Below are positions 1 to 8,682 of a DNA stretch of 64,000 bases, in pieces. The stretch spans positions 4,464,001 to 4,528,000 of the forward strand of contig NZ_CP024633.1 of the NCBI RefSeq assembly GCF_004924335.1. The letters are read 5' to 3'. The DNA comes from Mycobacteroides salmoniphilum (GTDB lineage Bacteria; Actinomycetota; Actinomycetes; Mycobacteriales; Mycobacteriaceae). The first letter of the stretch is position 1. Every line of letters begins with the position of its first letter. The translations under genes and the position numbers were made by a program. A model generated the notes under the pieces. That model was not told the origin of the DNA and made no database searches. It worked only from the letters and a program-made list of their open reading frames with translations.

Positions 1-1
1 C

Positions 2-949
2 GGCCACGAGGGTGCGGGCATCGTCACCAAGGTGGGCAAGGGCGTCACCTCCGTCCAAGAGGGTGACCACGTCATCTTCGCCTTCATCCCGGCCTGCGGT
101 AAGTGCCCACCGTGTATGCGCGGCTACCGGTCCCTGTGTGACCGAGGCGCAATCCTGCTGGGCGGCAAGGCCATTGCCGACGGCACCAACCGCATCCACG
201 CAGGTGACACCCCCGTCTCCGCGATGAACCTGCTCGGCACCTTCTCGCCGTACGCCGTGGTGCACGAAGATTCCGTCGTCAAGATCGACGACAGTGTGCC
301 CTTCGAGTCGGCCGCACTGCTCGGCTGCGCCGTGCCCACCGGCTTCGGCTCTGCCACCAACATCGCCGAGGTCAGGCCCGGCGAGGACGTCATCGTCATC
401 GGTGTGGGCGGAATCGGCATGAGCGCCCTGCAGGGCGCCGTCGTCTCCGGCGCCCGCTACGTCATCGCGATCGACCCGGTGCCGTGGAAGCGTGAGCAGG
501 CCCTCAAGTTCGGTGCCACCCATGTCTACGCCTCGATGGCCGAGGCCATCATGCCGGTTATGGACCTGACCTGGGGCATCATGGCACAGAAGACCATCAT
601 CACGGTCGGCGAGATGAAGGGCGAATACGTCGAAGAGGCCATGATCCTCACCGCCAAGACCGGCACCTGCGTGGTCACCGGTATGGGCGCGATGGTCGAT
701 GTGGATGTGAAGTTCAACCTGTTCCTCTTCACGATGCTGCAGAAGACGCTGAAGGGCAATATCTTTGGTGGTGGCACCACGCACACCGAGACCCCACGTC
801 TGGTCGGCCTGTACAAGCAGGGTCTACTCAAGATCGACGAGATGGTCACCAGCACTTACAGCCTGGAGCAGATCAACGACGGCTACCAGGACATGCTCGA
901 CGGCAAGAACATCCGTGGCGTCATCAAGTACACCGAAGCCGACTGGTAA
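2..949 (+). CDS. Zinc-dependent alcohol dehydrogenase (NDMA-dependent type), 5' end outside window
   Basis: This is the C-terminal 315 residues of a medium-chain zinc alcohol dehydrogenase; the reading frame is already open at the first complete codon. The first visible residues, GHEGAGIV, are the GHE zinc/fold motif of the family. They are followed by the structural-zinc cysteine cluster ACGKCPPCMRGYRSLC and a Rossmann nucleotide-binding motif (VIGVGGIG). Overall similarity is to the actinobacterial NDMA-dependent (nicotinoprotein, AdhE1-like) alcohol dehydrogenases, which oxidise alcohols with tightly bound cofactor in the cytosol. The substrate cannot be told from sequence. A strong hairpin lies 15 bp after the stop, so transcription probably ends here. 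Confidence 0.88.
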   Translation, partial: GHEGAGIVTKVGKGVTSVQEGDHVIFAFIPACGKCPPCMRGYRSLCDRGAILLGGKAIADGTNRIHAGDTPVSAMNLLGTFSPYAVVHEDSVVKIDDSVPFESAALLGCAVPTGFGSATNIAEVRPGEDVIVIGVGGIGMSALQGAVVSGARYVIAIDPVPWKREQALKFGATHVYASMAEAIMPVMDLTWGIMAQKTIITVGEMKGEYVEEAMILTAKTGTCVVTGMGAMVDVDVKFNLFLFTMLQKTLKGNIFGGGTTHTETPRLVGLYKQGLLKIDEMVTSTYSLEQINDGYQDMLDGKNIRGVIKYTEADW

Positions 950-963
950 CCCGACGCTTTCGC

Positions 964-1018
964 CGACAGTAACGCCACGCAGACGATTCCCCGGATTCCC
1001 TGCGTGGCGTTACTGTCG
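964..1018 (+). terminator. Perfect 19-bp hairpin after the alcohol dehydrogenase
   Basis: The arms 964-982 (cgacagtaacgccacgcag) and 1000-1018 are perfect reverse complements separated by 17 nt. There is no T-run, as is usual for mycobacterial terminators. The right arm ends only 4 bp before the ATG of the pirin gene, so the structure could also affect translation or transcription start of that gene. Confidence 0.7.
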
Positions 1019-1022
1019 ATAT

Positions 1023-1769
1023 ATGGCTATCGACGTCCGGCGCGCGAGTGAGCGGCTCGCCACCAAGATCTCGTGGCTGGACTCCAAGCACTCGTTTTCC
1101 TTCGGTGAGCACTACGACCCACACAACACGCACCACGGATTGCTGCTGGTCAACAACGACGACATCGTGCTGCCGGGCGCCGGGTTTGAGACGCACCCCC
1201 ATCGCGATATGGAGATCGTCACCTGGGTGCTCCAGGGATCGCTGGTGCATCAGGATTCCGAGGGCAACGCCGGGGTGATCTATCCCGGTCTGGCACAACG
1301 AATGTCGGCAGGCTCAGGCATCCTGCACTCGGAGAAGAACGACTCCTGGCGGCTGTCCGGCGAGCGTCACTCCGACCCGGTGCGATTCGTCCAGATGTGG
1401 GTGAGCCCCGATGACTCGGGGATTGATCCCGGTTACCAACAGTTGGAGATCGATGGCGAGCTCCTCAGTGGGGGGCTGGTGACCGTGGCCTCGGGGATGC
1501 CGCGGCACCGTGATCAGACGGCAATCACCATCGCCCAGAAGAACGCGGCACTGCACGCGGCGCGCATCCCCGCCGGGGACAGCGTCGAGCTTCCGGCGGC
1601 ACCCTTCGTGCATCTGTTTATCGCCCGCGGCGCCGTGATCCTCGAGGGAGCCGGTGAGCTTGCCGAGGGGGATGCCGTGCGGCTCAGCGACACCGGCGCT
1701 GCACGGGTCACCGCGACGACCGATGCCGAAGTCCTCGTATGGGAGATGCACACTCGCTTAGGCGGCTAG
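1023..1769 (+). CDS. Pirin family protein (cupin)
   Basis: A 248-residue protein with the bicupin pirin fold. The N-terminal cupin holds the family signature ETHPHRDMEIVTWVL, with the metal-binding histidines HPH, and SGILHSE further on. Pirins are cytosolic mononuclear iron proteins; some, such as YhhW, have quercetin 2,3-dioxygenase activity, but the physiological substrate here is unknown. The frame is open further upstream (from 765), but that part overlaps the dehydrogenase. The ATG at 1023 gives the usual pirin start (MAIDVRRASERLATKISWLDSKHSF). No Shine-Dalgarno is visible because a hairpin ends 4 bp upstream, so the message may be leaderless. Confidence 0.88.
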   Translation: MAIDVRRASERLATKISWLDSKHSFSFGEHYDPHNTHHGLLLVNNDDIVLPGAGFETHPHRDMEIVTWVLQGSLVHQDSEGNAGVIYPGLAQRMSAGSGILHSEKNDSWRLSGERHSDPVRFVQMWVSPDDSGIDPGYQQLEIDGELLSGGLVTVASGMPRHRDQTAITIAQKNAALHAARIPAGDSVELPAAPFVHLFIARGAVILEGAGELAEGDAVRLSDTGAARVTATTDAEVLVWEMHTRLGG

Positions 1770-1884
1770 CGCACCTCATCGCGACGCTGCCGACGTCCGA
1801 TCGATCCCCACTTGTTACCAAAGTTGACTGTGTTGCTGCTGTGATTATCGTTGACTATTCAAGATCGTCACAGGAGGGACCGCC

Positions 1885-2997
1885 GTGGGCATTTCACGCT
1901 TTTCGCGTCTTCCGCGAGCCGGTTCCGGACGTCGCCTGCTCAGCGTTGCGTTCGGCGTGATGCTGGCGGCGGCACTGCCCATTCCCACCACCCATAACAC
2001 CGCCCGGGCCGAGGCGGCCCACGATGCGGTGCTCGCCGCCATCGCCAACACCAAGGGCACCTTCCTGGTCTACAACTTCGGCGGCGGCAACCCGGCCCCC
2101 TTCCGCAACGCCGCGGGCAACGAGTACACGCTGGACAATGGCGGCCACCTCATGGTCATCAAGAGTGCCTCGTCCCGACTGCGCGCAAACCTGTTGGTGG
2201 ACACCCATTCCGGCTATCAGTCCCGGTGTGAACGCGATGCACGCGCCCGCACCGCCGAGGGTCTGTGGCAGGCCTCGGAGACATACAAGCCGATGGCGGC
2301 CTGGATGACCATGGGCAAGCCCACGTTCATCATCAACGCCAACTTCTTCGACGTCCGGGGCCAAAAGGGCGGCGACTGGAAGAGCACCGGATGTACCTCA
2401 CCGCTGGGCGCCTATGTCGATACCGCCAACGGCAGCGCCAACTACAACAAACAGGTCACCGGAACGCGGGTGTACGCGGGCAAGCAGGCACTCTCCGGTG
2501 GCGACGAAGTCTGGACAGCGTTGGCCACCATGGTCTTTTCCCCGGGATCGGCGCCGGAGGTCATCGCCTCCGCAGGGCCCAAGGACTACGGGTACGCTAC
2601 GGGCCCGCTAGAAGGGTTGATGGACAAGGGAGTTCAGTTCGTCGCGGTAAGCGGGTTGAAGTTACTTCTTCCAGGCTTCACCGAGCAGCTGAATGACCCG
2701 GGCCCCGCTGCCGCCCGCACCGCGCTCGGCTACAAGTCCGCAACCGATGAACTCATGGTCTTCCAGGGCGGCAGCTACACCCCCGACAACCTCCAGGACC
2801 TCTACCGCGGACTGGGCGTCGACAAGGCCATCGCCCTCGACGGGGGCAGCTCCTCGGCCATCGTGCTGCGGCGCGATGCCGGCGGCATGTGGGCGGGATA
2901 CGGCTCCCCCAAAGGTAATTGCGATACCACCTACACCCTGTGCGATGCCGCGGGCGGCGTCGGACGCGCACTGCCCAGCTGGCTGGGATTCAGTTAA
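1885..2997 (+). CDS. Secreted phosphodiester glycosidase (NAGPA-domain) protein
   Basis: A 370-residue exported protein. Residues 1 to about 37 form a signal peptide (basic RFSRLPRAGSGRR, hydrophobic LLSVAFGVMLAAALPI, probable cleavage after ARA). The mature part matches the phosphodiester glycosidase domain (NAGPA, PF09992), with the typical NANFFD and ALDGGSSSA motifs. This family cleaves sugar phosphodiesters or related exopolysaccharide bonds; the natural substrate here is unknown, and a cell-envelope role is an inference from export. The GTG start is fixed by AGGAGGG at 1872-1878. It converges on mceF with a 5-bp gap. Confidence 0.85.
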   Translation: MGISRFSRLPRAGSGRRLLSVAFGVMLAAALPIPTTHNTARAEAAHDAVLAAIANTKGTFLVYNFGGGNPAPFRNAAGNEYTLDNGGHLMVIKSASSRLRANLLVDTHSGYQSRCERDARARTAEGLWQASETYKPMAAWMTMGKPTFIINANFFDVRGQKGGDWKSTGCTSPLGAYVDTANGSANYNKQVTGTRVYAGKQALSGGDEVWTALATMVFSPGSAPEVIASAGPKDYGYATGPLEGLMDKGVQFVAVSGLKLLLPGFTEQLNDPGPAAARTALGYKSATDELMVFQGGSYTPDNLQDLYRGLGVDKAIALDGGSSSAIVLRRDAGGMWAGYGSPKGNCDTTYTLCDAAGGVGRALPSWLGFS

Positions 2998-3002
2998 GCC
3001 AC

Positions 3003-4256
3003 CTACTTCGGCGGCTCGATCGGGAGCGTCGGTCCACCGTACGGTGTGGGAATGGTGAAGCGTCCCTTGGGAGTCGGGTCGGCCAGCTTACCCAAATCGG
3101 CGCCCTTGGGTGGGCCGGCGGTATCGTCATCGGCCGGCCGCGGCGCATTCTTGGCACCGCGTATTAGCACGGCAGGGTCGTCATCTCGGCAGTAGCCCGC
3201 ATACAGGAACGGCTCCGGGTAATCGGCCGCCGACACCGCGGTACGCGGATATCCGTAGTCACAGGTGTAGCGAGGGTAGATATCGGCGGTGGCCCACACG
3301 CCATGGTCGTAAAAGGTGTTGCCCACCGCCTCGATCACCGATCCGCGATACGCGGGGAACAGCGCATTGAGCGCCGGAACGCGCACGTAGGACAACTGCG
3401 CCACCGTGGTGAGATTCCCCAGCAGCTGCGCCATGTTGTCGGAGTTGTCGGCGAACACGGCGTCGGTGGTAGCCAACGGCCCGGGCACCCTGTCGATCAG
3501 CGTGCGAAAGCCGCCATCCATCCGGGCCACGCCGTTCAGGGACCGATTCAGGCCCTGTGTGGTGGCAGCGAGGCCATTGTTCATCTCCGCGAATGAGGAC
3601 AACGTCACCCGGCTCTTCTTGAGAACGCTGACCGTTTCCGGAAGCACGGAATCCAGTGTCGACAGAAGGAATACGCCGCCGTCGATGATGTCGGTCATCT
3701 TGCGCGGCGCTTCGCGTGAGAGATGGAGTTCCTTCTTGATGATCTCCAATTTCTGCGTATCCGCCTGCGCAAGAGCACCGTCGGCGTTGGCAAGCATCTT
3801 CGACAGCGACACGGGAACGGTTGCCTGCCCGCGGGCGATCACACTGCCGTTGTCCAAGTACGGGCCGGTGGTCGTCACCGGCGCGAAGTCGACGTACTGC
3901 TCACCCGCCGGAGAAAGCCCGGACACTCGCACCGGACTCCCCACCGGAATCTTCACGTCGGATTCGATATGAATCAGCGCGACCGGTCCACGAGGAGATG
4001 GCGTCACCGAGTCCACCCGGCCAATCCGCATACCGCGCAGCGCCACATCCTGGTTGGGGATCAAACCACCGGACTCCGGCAGCTCGATCGACACCTCATA
4101 GGTCGAGGCGAATGCCCTGGCGCGCAACGCGCCCACCGCCAGGTAGGTGCACGCCACCACGAGGGTGGCCAGAAGGGCGAGGCCTGACAACCACATGCGG
4201 TTGCGGTGCCCCATCTTTACGGCGTCCACCACCGTATTCGCCACTATGTTGATCAT
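3003..4256 (-). CDS. mceF: MCE family protein MceF (locus 1)
   Basis: Last gene of the first mce set, 417 residues. It has an N-terminal membrane anchor (residues about 21-45, WLSGLALLATLVVACTYLAV), then one MCE/MlaD domain (about 50-125, with GMRIGRVDSV and SPAGEQYVDF) and a long helical region ending in a proline-rich tail. MCE proteins assemble as heterohexameric tubes that carry lipids across the mycobacterial periplasm to a YrbE permease. Its ATG overlaps the mceE stop by 4 bp (ATGA), so the genes are co-translated. Position and family give the F assignment. Confidence 0.9.
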   Translation of the reverse strand: MINIVANTVVDAVKMGHRNRMWLSGLALLATLVVACTYLAVGALRARAFASTYEVSIELPESGGLIPNQDVALRGMRIGRVDSVTPSPRGPVALIHIESDVKIPVGSPVRVSGLSPAGEQYVDFAPVTTTGPYLDNGSVIARGQATVPVSLSKMLANADGALAQADTQKLEIIKKELHLSREAPRKMTDIIDGGVFLLSTLDSVLPETVSVLKKSRVTLSSFAEMNNGLAATTQGLNRSLNGVARMDGGFRTLIDRVPGPLATTDAVFADNSDNMAQLLGNLTTVAQLSYVRVPALNALFPAYRGSVIEAVGNTFYDHGVWATADIYPRYTCDYGYPRTAVSAADYPEPFLYAGYCRDDDPAVLIRGAKNAPRPADDDTAGPPKGADLGKLADPTPKGRFTIPTPYGGPTLPIEPPK

Positions 4257-5461
4257 CGCGGCGGCCCCTGGGGTACGGGCACAGCGCCCGGTATCGGTTC
4301 GATGACGCCGGGCTCGGTCGGACTCGGGCGCACCGGAATTGCCGGAGCGTCGGGCCCTTTACCCACGACACGCTCCTGCAGGCGCCACAGGGTGTACTTG
4401 AACGATCCGACCAACTTGGCCCAGTCATAGCGCTTCGGGCCGTGGAGCCCCGGATCGCCCTGGTAGCCGATATCGGGTATCGATCCCAGCACCAGTCTGT
4501 CTATTGATACCCGGGCGGCGAATGCCGAGCCTGCCATGATCTTGATAATGGGGGGCATCAGCCGATTGAGTGCGGCAAGGCTGGTGTCGGGACTGACCGC
4601 GATGTCATTGAATGAACCCGCCAAGGTATTGAAATCAGCGATGACGCTGCGGCCGCTGGTGTCGGTACCCGCGATCGACGGGAATTTGGAGAGCTGCTTG
4701 GTCACCGCACCCACCTGGTCGGCGAGGTCTGCGATATGAGATGCATTGGCTGACAGAGTGTCCGTGGCAGGCGCGGCAGCGACCAAGAGCTCCGAGAGCG
4801 TCTCGTGCCGCGTGTTCATCTCAGCGGCAAGCTGTGCGGTGTCCCGCAGCGCGGAATCCAGCTGACCGGAGCGGGCGTTGAGAGTGCCCAGCAGCCGGTT
4901 CGACTTTCCGATCAGATCGCCGAACGCCGCACCGTTGGGCCCGGTGGCGCGGCCGAGGCCGTTGACCGTGCCGGTGAGATTGCGTACCGCACCGCCGTTG
5001 ACGACGATGGCCGCCGAACTCAGCACCGCCTCCACCGTCGCGGCGGCGGTGGTCGAATCCAGACCAATAGTGTCCCCGTCCCGCAGGAGGGGTGCGTTGG
5101 CGTCCGCGGGTCGCGGCGGTTTCAGCGCGGCGAACACGTCGCCCAGCGGCGTCGCGGTGCGCAGTTCCACGGTGGTCCCCTTGGGAATCTCCACATCCGA
5201 ACGAATCCGCATCGTGACCACGGCGGTGTAGTTGGTGGTGCTCATGGAATCGACCTCGCCGACGTCGGCGCCGCCCAGTTTCACCTTGGCACGCGAGGGC
5301 AGGTTCAAGATGTTGGTGAACACCGCCGTCAGGCCATAGGTACCACCGGTCAGGCCCGGTGCCGGAAGCGGGAGGCTGGCCAGACCGTTAGTGCTGCAGC
5401 CGCTCGTCAGCAGCACAGCGAGCACCACCGCGGGCCCTGCGTATCTTTGCCATCTGTTCAT
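4253..5461 (-). CDS. mceE: MCE family lipoprotein MceE (locus 1)
   Basis: A 402-residue MCE protein and the lipoprotein of the set. The signal peptide ends in the lipobox LLTSGC, with the lipidated Cys at residue 22. An MCE domain follows (about 38-115, LGGADVGEVDSM), then an alpha-helical region and a proline-rich C-terminus. The frame is open to 5545, but the ATG at 5461 overlaps the mceD stop as ATGA and places the signal peptide correctly. In other mce systems MceE/LprK anchors the assembly at the membrane. Confidence 0.92.
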   Translation of the reverse strand: MNRWQRYAGPAVVLAVLLTSGCSTNGLASLPLPAPGLTGGTYGLTAVFTNILNLPSRAKVKLGGADVGEVDSMSTTNYTAVVTMRIRSDVEIPKGTTVELRTATPLGDVFAALKPPRPADANAPLLRDGDTIGLDSTTAAATVEAVLSSAAIVVNGGAVRNLTGTVNGLGRATGPNGAAFGDLIGKSNRLLGTLNARSGQLDSALRDTAQLAAEMNTRHETLSELLVAAAPATDTLSANASHIADLADQVGAVTKQLSKFPSIAGTDTSGRSVIADFNTLAGSFNDIAVSPDTSLAALNRLMPPIIKIMAGSAFAARVSIDRLVLGSIPDIGYQGDPGLHGPKRYDWAKLVGSFKYTLWRLQERVVGKGPDAPAIPVRPSPTEPGVIEPIPGAVPVPQGPPR

Positions 5462-6591
5462 TTCTGCCCCATCGCCGCAAGACCATCGAGCACATACGTC
5501 AATCCGAAATCGGGTCCGTAGTCCTGCAGAGTGCCTGTGCTGCATCCCAGTTGGCGCAGGCCCATGAGATTGCAGATCTCCTTGGCGGCCTGGGTGTCGA
5601 ACAACAACCTGTCCACCGGCACGTGGGCACGCACCACGTTGTTGATCGGGTCGACGATGTTGTAGACGTTGTCCGCCATCAGTGGAAGCAGATCGAACCC
5701 TTCCGATAGCTCTCGCCGGTTGTCATATATCGCCTGGGCGATTTGGTTGGAGTTACCGACAGATTGCTTGATGGCATCGCGATTCTGCTCCAGAAGTGAA
5801 CCCGCCTGCATCAGAATGTTATTCAGCTGCTTTCCGGTAGTGCCCGATCCCAACTGCTCCTGATCGAGCACCTGGGACAGCTGCCGCACCTGGGAGGAGA
5901 ACTCCCGGATGTTCTGGTCGTTACGTGCCGCGGCATCGAAGAGCGAGCTGAGCCGGGTGATGATCTTGGTCAGCTGATCACGAGTCATCGCACCGCCGTC
6001 GGCACTCAGACGAAGCGCCTTGGATAACTCGTCCAGAGATGCCCTCATCAACTCACCGTTGCCGGACAGCGCATTGGCGCTGTTGTTCACGACATCCGCC
6101 AGCGGCCCGCCGCCCTTACCGTCGCCCTTCATCGCCTTGGCGAGCCTGTCGATCATGGCGAGCACCCGATCAAACTCCACGGGCGTCTTCGTGCGGTCCA
6201 GCCCGATGACGTCTCCGTTCTTGAGCGTCGGTCCACCGCGATAAACCGGTGTCAGTTCGATGTGACGATCGGTAAGAATTGAGGTGGACACCGTAACGGC
6301 CTTGGCATCTGCCGGAACCTTGACCTTCGAGTCGACTTCGAATTCAACTTCCATATAGGTGCCACGCGAGGTGATCTTCGTGACCTTGCCAATCGGCATG
6401 CCGAGCACCGATACCTTGTTGTCGGGGTAGAGGCCGGAGACCGATTCGAATTGGGCCGTGATGGTGAGCCTGTTGATCCGCTCACGCACGTAGGTCCACC
6501 CGACGGCCGCCACCACCACCGCGACCACCACCGCCAGTGCCCCCGCGATCCAGATGACTCGCCGCGTCCGTGTGCTTATCGGTGTGCTCAT
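5458..6591 (-). CDS. mceD: MCE family protein MceD (locus 1)
   Basis: A 377-residue MCE protein. A transmembrane anchor (VIWIAGALAVVVAVVVAAVGW) is followed by an MCE domain (VSVLGMPIGKVTKI, STSILTDRHIEL) and a long helical segment (residues about 130-320) with an NSANALSGNGELMRASLDEL-type coiled region. The start at 6591 overlaps the mceC stop as ATGA and is preferred over the longer frame that opens at 6657. It is one subunit of the predicted lipid-transport tube. Confidence 0.92.
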   Translation of the reverse strand: MSTPISTRTRRVIWIAGALAVVVAVVVAAVGWTYVRERINRLTITAQFESVSGLYPDNKVSVLGMPIGKVTKITSRGTYMEVEFEVDSKVKVPADAKAVTVSTSILTDRHIELTPVYRGGPTLKNGDVIGLDRTKTPVEFDRVLAMIDRLAKAMKGDGKGGGPLADVVNNSANALSGNGELMRASLDELSKALRLSADGGAMTRDQLTKIITRLSSLFDAAARNDQNIREFSSQVRQLSQVLDQEQLGSGTTGKQLNNILMQAGSLLEQNRDAIKQSVGNSNQIAQAIYDNRRELSEGFDLLPLMADNVYNIVDPINNVVRAHVPVDRLLFDTQAAKEICNLMGLRQLGCSTGTLQDYGPDFGLTYVLDGLAAMGQK

Positions 6592-7634
6592 TGGCAGTCC
6601 TTGAAGTACGGGATCATGTTGAACTGCTTGGCCCGTCCACTGATCGCGCACATCCACGAATCCACCGCGAGACCACCCGGCGCGCTCAGCTCGAGTGCGT
6701 TTCCGTAACCCGTGAGATTGGTGAAGTTTCGGGCCGCGACCGCCGTCACCTGCAAGATGCTCCGGAACAAGTCATCATGGCCGCCGATCAAATTGCTGAA
6801 GGTCTTTACATCGGCGATGAGCGCATCGACCGCGCGCCTGTCCTTGACCACCACCTTGCTCAGGAAGTTCGTCAGCTCGGTCACCGCACGCATCATGGAG
6901 TGGAAACTCGCTTGCCGAGAAACGAACTCGCCGAGCAGATCACGGCCCTGAACGATCAGCTTGCCGATGTCGCCCTGTTGCCGGTACAGGGTGCCCGACA
7001 CCAACTCGGTACTGGCCAGCAGCGTGCCGATCTGATCGCGGCGATGCGATATCACCGACGACAGGGTCTGAATGTTCTCCATGGCCTGCGGCAGTACAGC
7101 GGGTAAGCCCTCGAGCTGTTTACCCAGTATCGCCACCGACTCCGCGATCTTGTCCGCGTCTACCTGTTCGAAAGTGGCGGTTGCGTCCTGGAGCGTGGCC
7201 TGTAGGTCGTAGGGAACGTCGGTATGCGCAAGATCGATTCGGCGATTGGGCAACACACCCTCACCGCTGTTGCGCAACTCCACATACTGATTGCCGAGAA
7301 TCGTGGTGATCTTGATCGACGCTTTGGCGTCCTTACGCAAAGTGATGTCGTCGCGGACCCGCATGCCGACTTCGATGTGATCGCCCGCCAGCTCGACACT
7401 CGTGACGTTCCCCACCGGAACCCCGGCATACGACACATTGGCACCCGGTTGCAGCGACGCCGCCTGCAAGAACTCCCCGGTGTAGTGGCTGTAACCGATG
7501 CCAATCGCCTTCACCAGCAGCATCGCCCCCACCAGGGAGCCGATCACCGCGAGCGCGATGGCGCCCAACCAGATCTTGTTATACGTCTCAACCGGGCGTC
7601 GCGAAATACGCTGCCACACTGTGGGTTTATCCAT
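6588..7634 (-). CDS. mceC: MCE family protein MceC (locus 1)
   Basis: A 348-residue MCE protein with an N-terminal membrane helix (IWLGAIALAVIGSLVGAMLLV), an MCE domain (VSYAGVPVGNVTSVEL, TTILGNQYVEL) and a helical C-terminal half. The ATG at 7634 overlaps the mceB stop by 8 bp; the longer in-frame opening to 7691 lies inside mceB. This intact copy is the reference for how much is missing from the truncated mceC at 28.5-29 kb, which stops just after the equivalent of HTDVP. Confidence 0.92.
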   Translation of the reverse strand: MDKPTVWQRISRRPVETYNKIWLGAIALAVIGSLVGAMLLVKAIGIGYSHYTGEFLQAASLQPGANVSYAGVPVGNVTSVELAGDHIEVGMRVRDDITLRKDAKASIKITTILGNQYVELRNSGEGVLPNRRIDLAHTDVPYDLQATLQDATATFEQVDADKIAESVAILGKQLEGLPAVLPQAMENIQTLSSVISHRRDQIGTLLASTELVSGTLYRQQGDIGKLIVQGRDLLGEFVSRQASFHSMMRAVTELTNFLSKVVVKDRRAVDALIADVKTFSNLIGGHDDLFRSILQVTAVAARNFTNLTGYGNALELSAPGGLAVDSWMCAISGRAKQFNMIPYFKDCQ

Positions 7635-8682
7635 CTGCCAGGTTCCTGCATTTCGGAGTGTATTGAGCCTTGTTACCGGGGGTAGCGGCATTCACGATGA
7701 TCGGAACGATGTCGTTGAGTCCGGGGAAAAAACCGGTGATGTTGAGATCGCAGACGTATCCGTTGATGAAGGCGCCTTCTTGGGTGGTGCGCGCGACACC
7801 CTTGAGGAGTAGCGGCAGGTTGGCGCCGGTGAAGGCAAGCTGGGGTTCGACGGAATTCAGGTGACCGACGAACCCCGGTTCCCGATAAAGTATTTCGTTC
7901 AGCTGCGGATACACAGAGTCTGAGATTTTCGACAACCGACGCACCGCGAAACCCGTCGAACCGATCGAATCCACCAACCCCGCCCGGCGGTTGTCCAGGA
8001 TTGCCACCATCTCACGGGTATGCGTCAACACGCTGTCCAGGTTTTTATTCTGTCCAGCAAGGGTTTTCGTCAGGCCATTGAGGTTGGTGATCACATCGTC
8101 GAGAACCTTGTCGCGGCCCGCGAAGGTCTCGGTGAGCTGCGATGTCTGGTCAACCAGGCCGACGATCGAGCCGCTGTCCCCCTGTAGAGACTTGACGACA
8201 CCGTCGGTGAGATTGTCGACCTCGGCGGGATCGAGCACACTGAAAAGGGGTTCAAATCCGTGTAGCAGCATGCCGATGTCGAAGGACGGCTCCGTCTGCT
8301 CCACGGGAATCACGCTCCCCGGCTTGAGCCGATCGGTGCCGCCGGTCTTCCCCAGGGATAGTCCCAGGTAACGCTGACCGACGATGTTCTGGTACGTGAT
8401 CGTCGCAATCGTATTGCCGTACAACGGCTGCTCGGTCTGTACCCGGAACTCCACCTTGGCCAGATCACCGTCGATCGCGACCGATTCAATGCGCCCAACC
8501 CGAACGCCCGCCACGCGCACGTCATCCCCGTCCCGCAACCCGGTGACATCGGTGAACATCGCGGCATAGTCGTAGGTGGATCCGGCGACATCTCGGCGCA
8601 GGGTGGAGTACACCAGCCACGTCATCGCCACCGCGATCACCATGAACACCGACAGACCAATTAACGGTCCACGAAATTTCAT
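7627..8682 (-). CDS. mceB: MCE family protein MceB (locus 1)
   Basis: A 351-residue MCE protein with a membrane anchor (LIGLSVFMVIAVAMTWLVY), an MCE domain (VRVAGVRVGRIESVAI, TYQNIVGQRYLGL) and a helical C-terminal region ending in a conserved segment (FFPGLNDIVPIIVNA). It is clearly a close paralogue of MceB of the second locus; the shared segments include EPSFD, GFEPLF, LPLLLKG and YTPKCR. The ATG overlaps the mceA stop as ATGA. Confidence 0.93.
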   Translation of the reverse strand: MKFRGPLIGLSVFMVIAVAMTWLVYSTLRRDVAGSTYDYAAMFTDVTGLRDGDDVRVAGVRVGRIESVAIDGDLAKVEFRVQTEQPLYGNTIATITYQNIVGQRYLGLSLGKTGGTDRLKPGSVIPVEQTEPSFDIGMLLHGFEPLFSVLDPAEVDNLTDGVVKSLQGDSGSIVGLVDQTSQLTETFAGRDKVLDDVITNLNGLTKTLAGQNKNLDSVLTHTREMVAILDNRRAGLVDSIGSTGFAVRRLSKISDSVYPQLNEILYREPGFVGHLNSVEPQLAFTGANLPLLLKGVARTTQEGAFINGYVCDLNITGFFPGLNDIVPIIVNAATPGNKAQYTPKCRNLADG

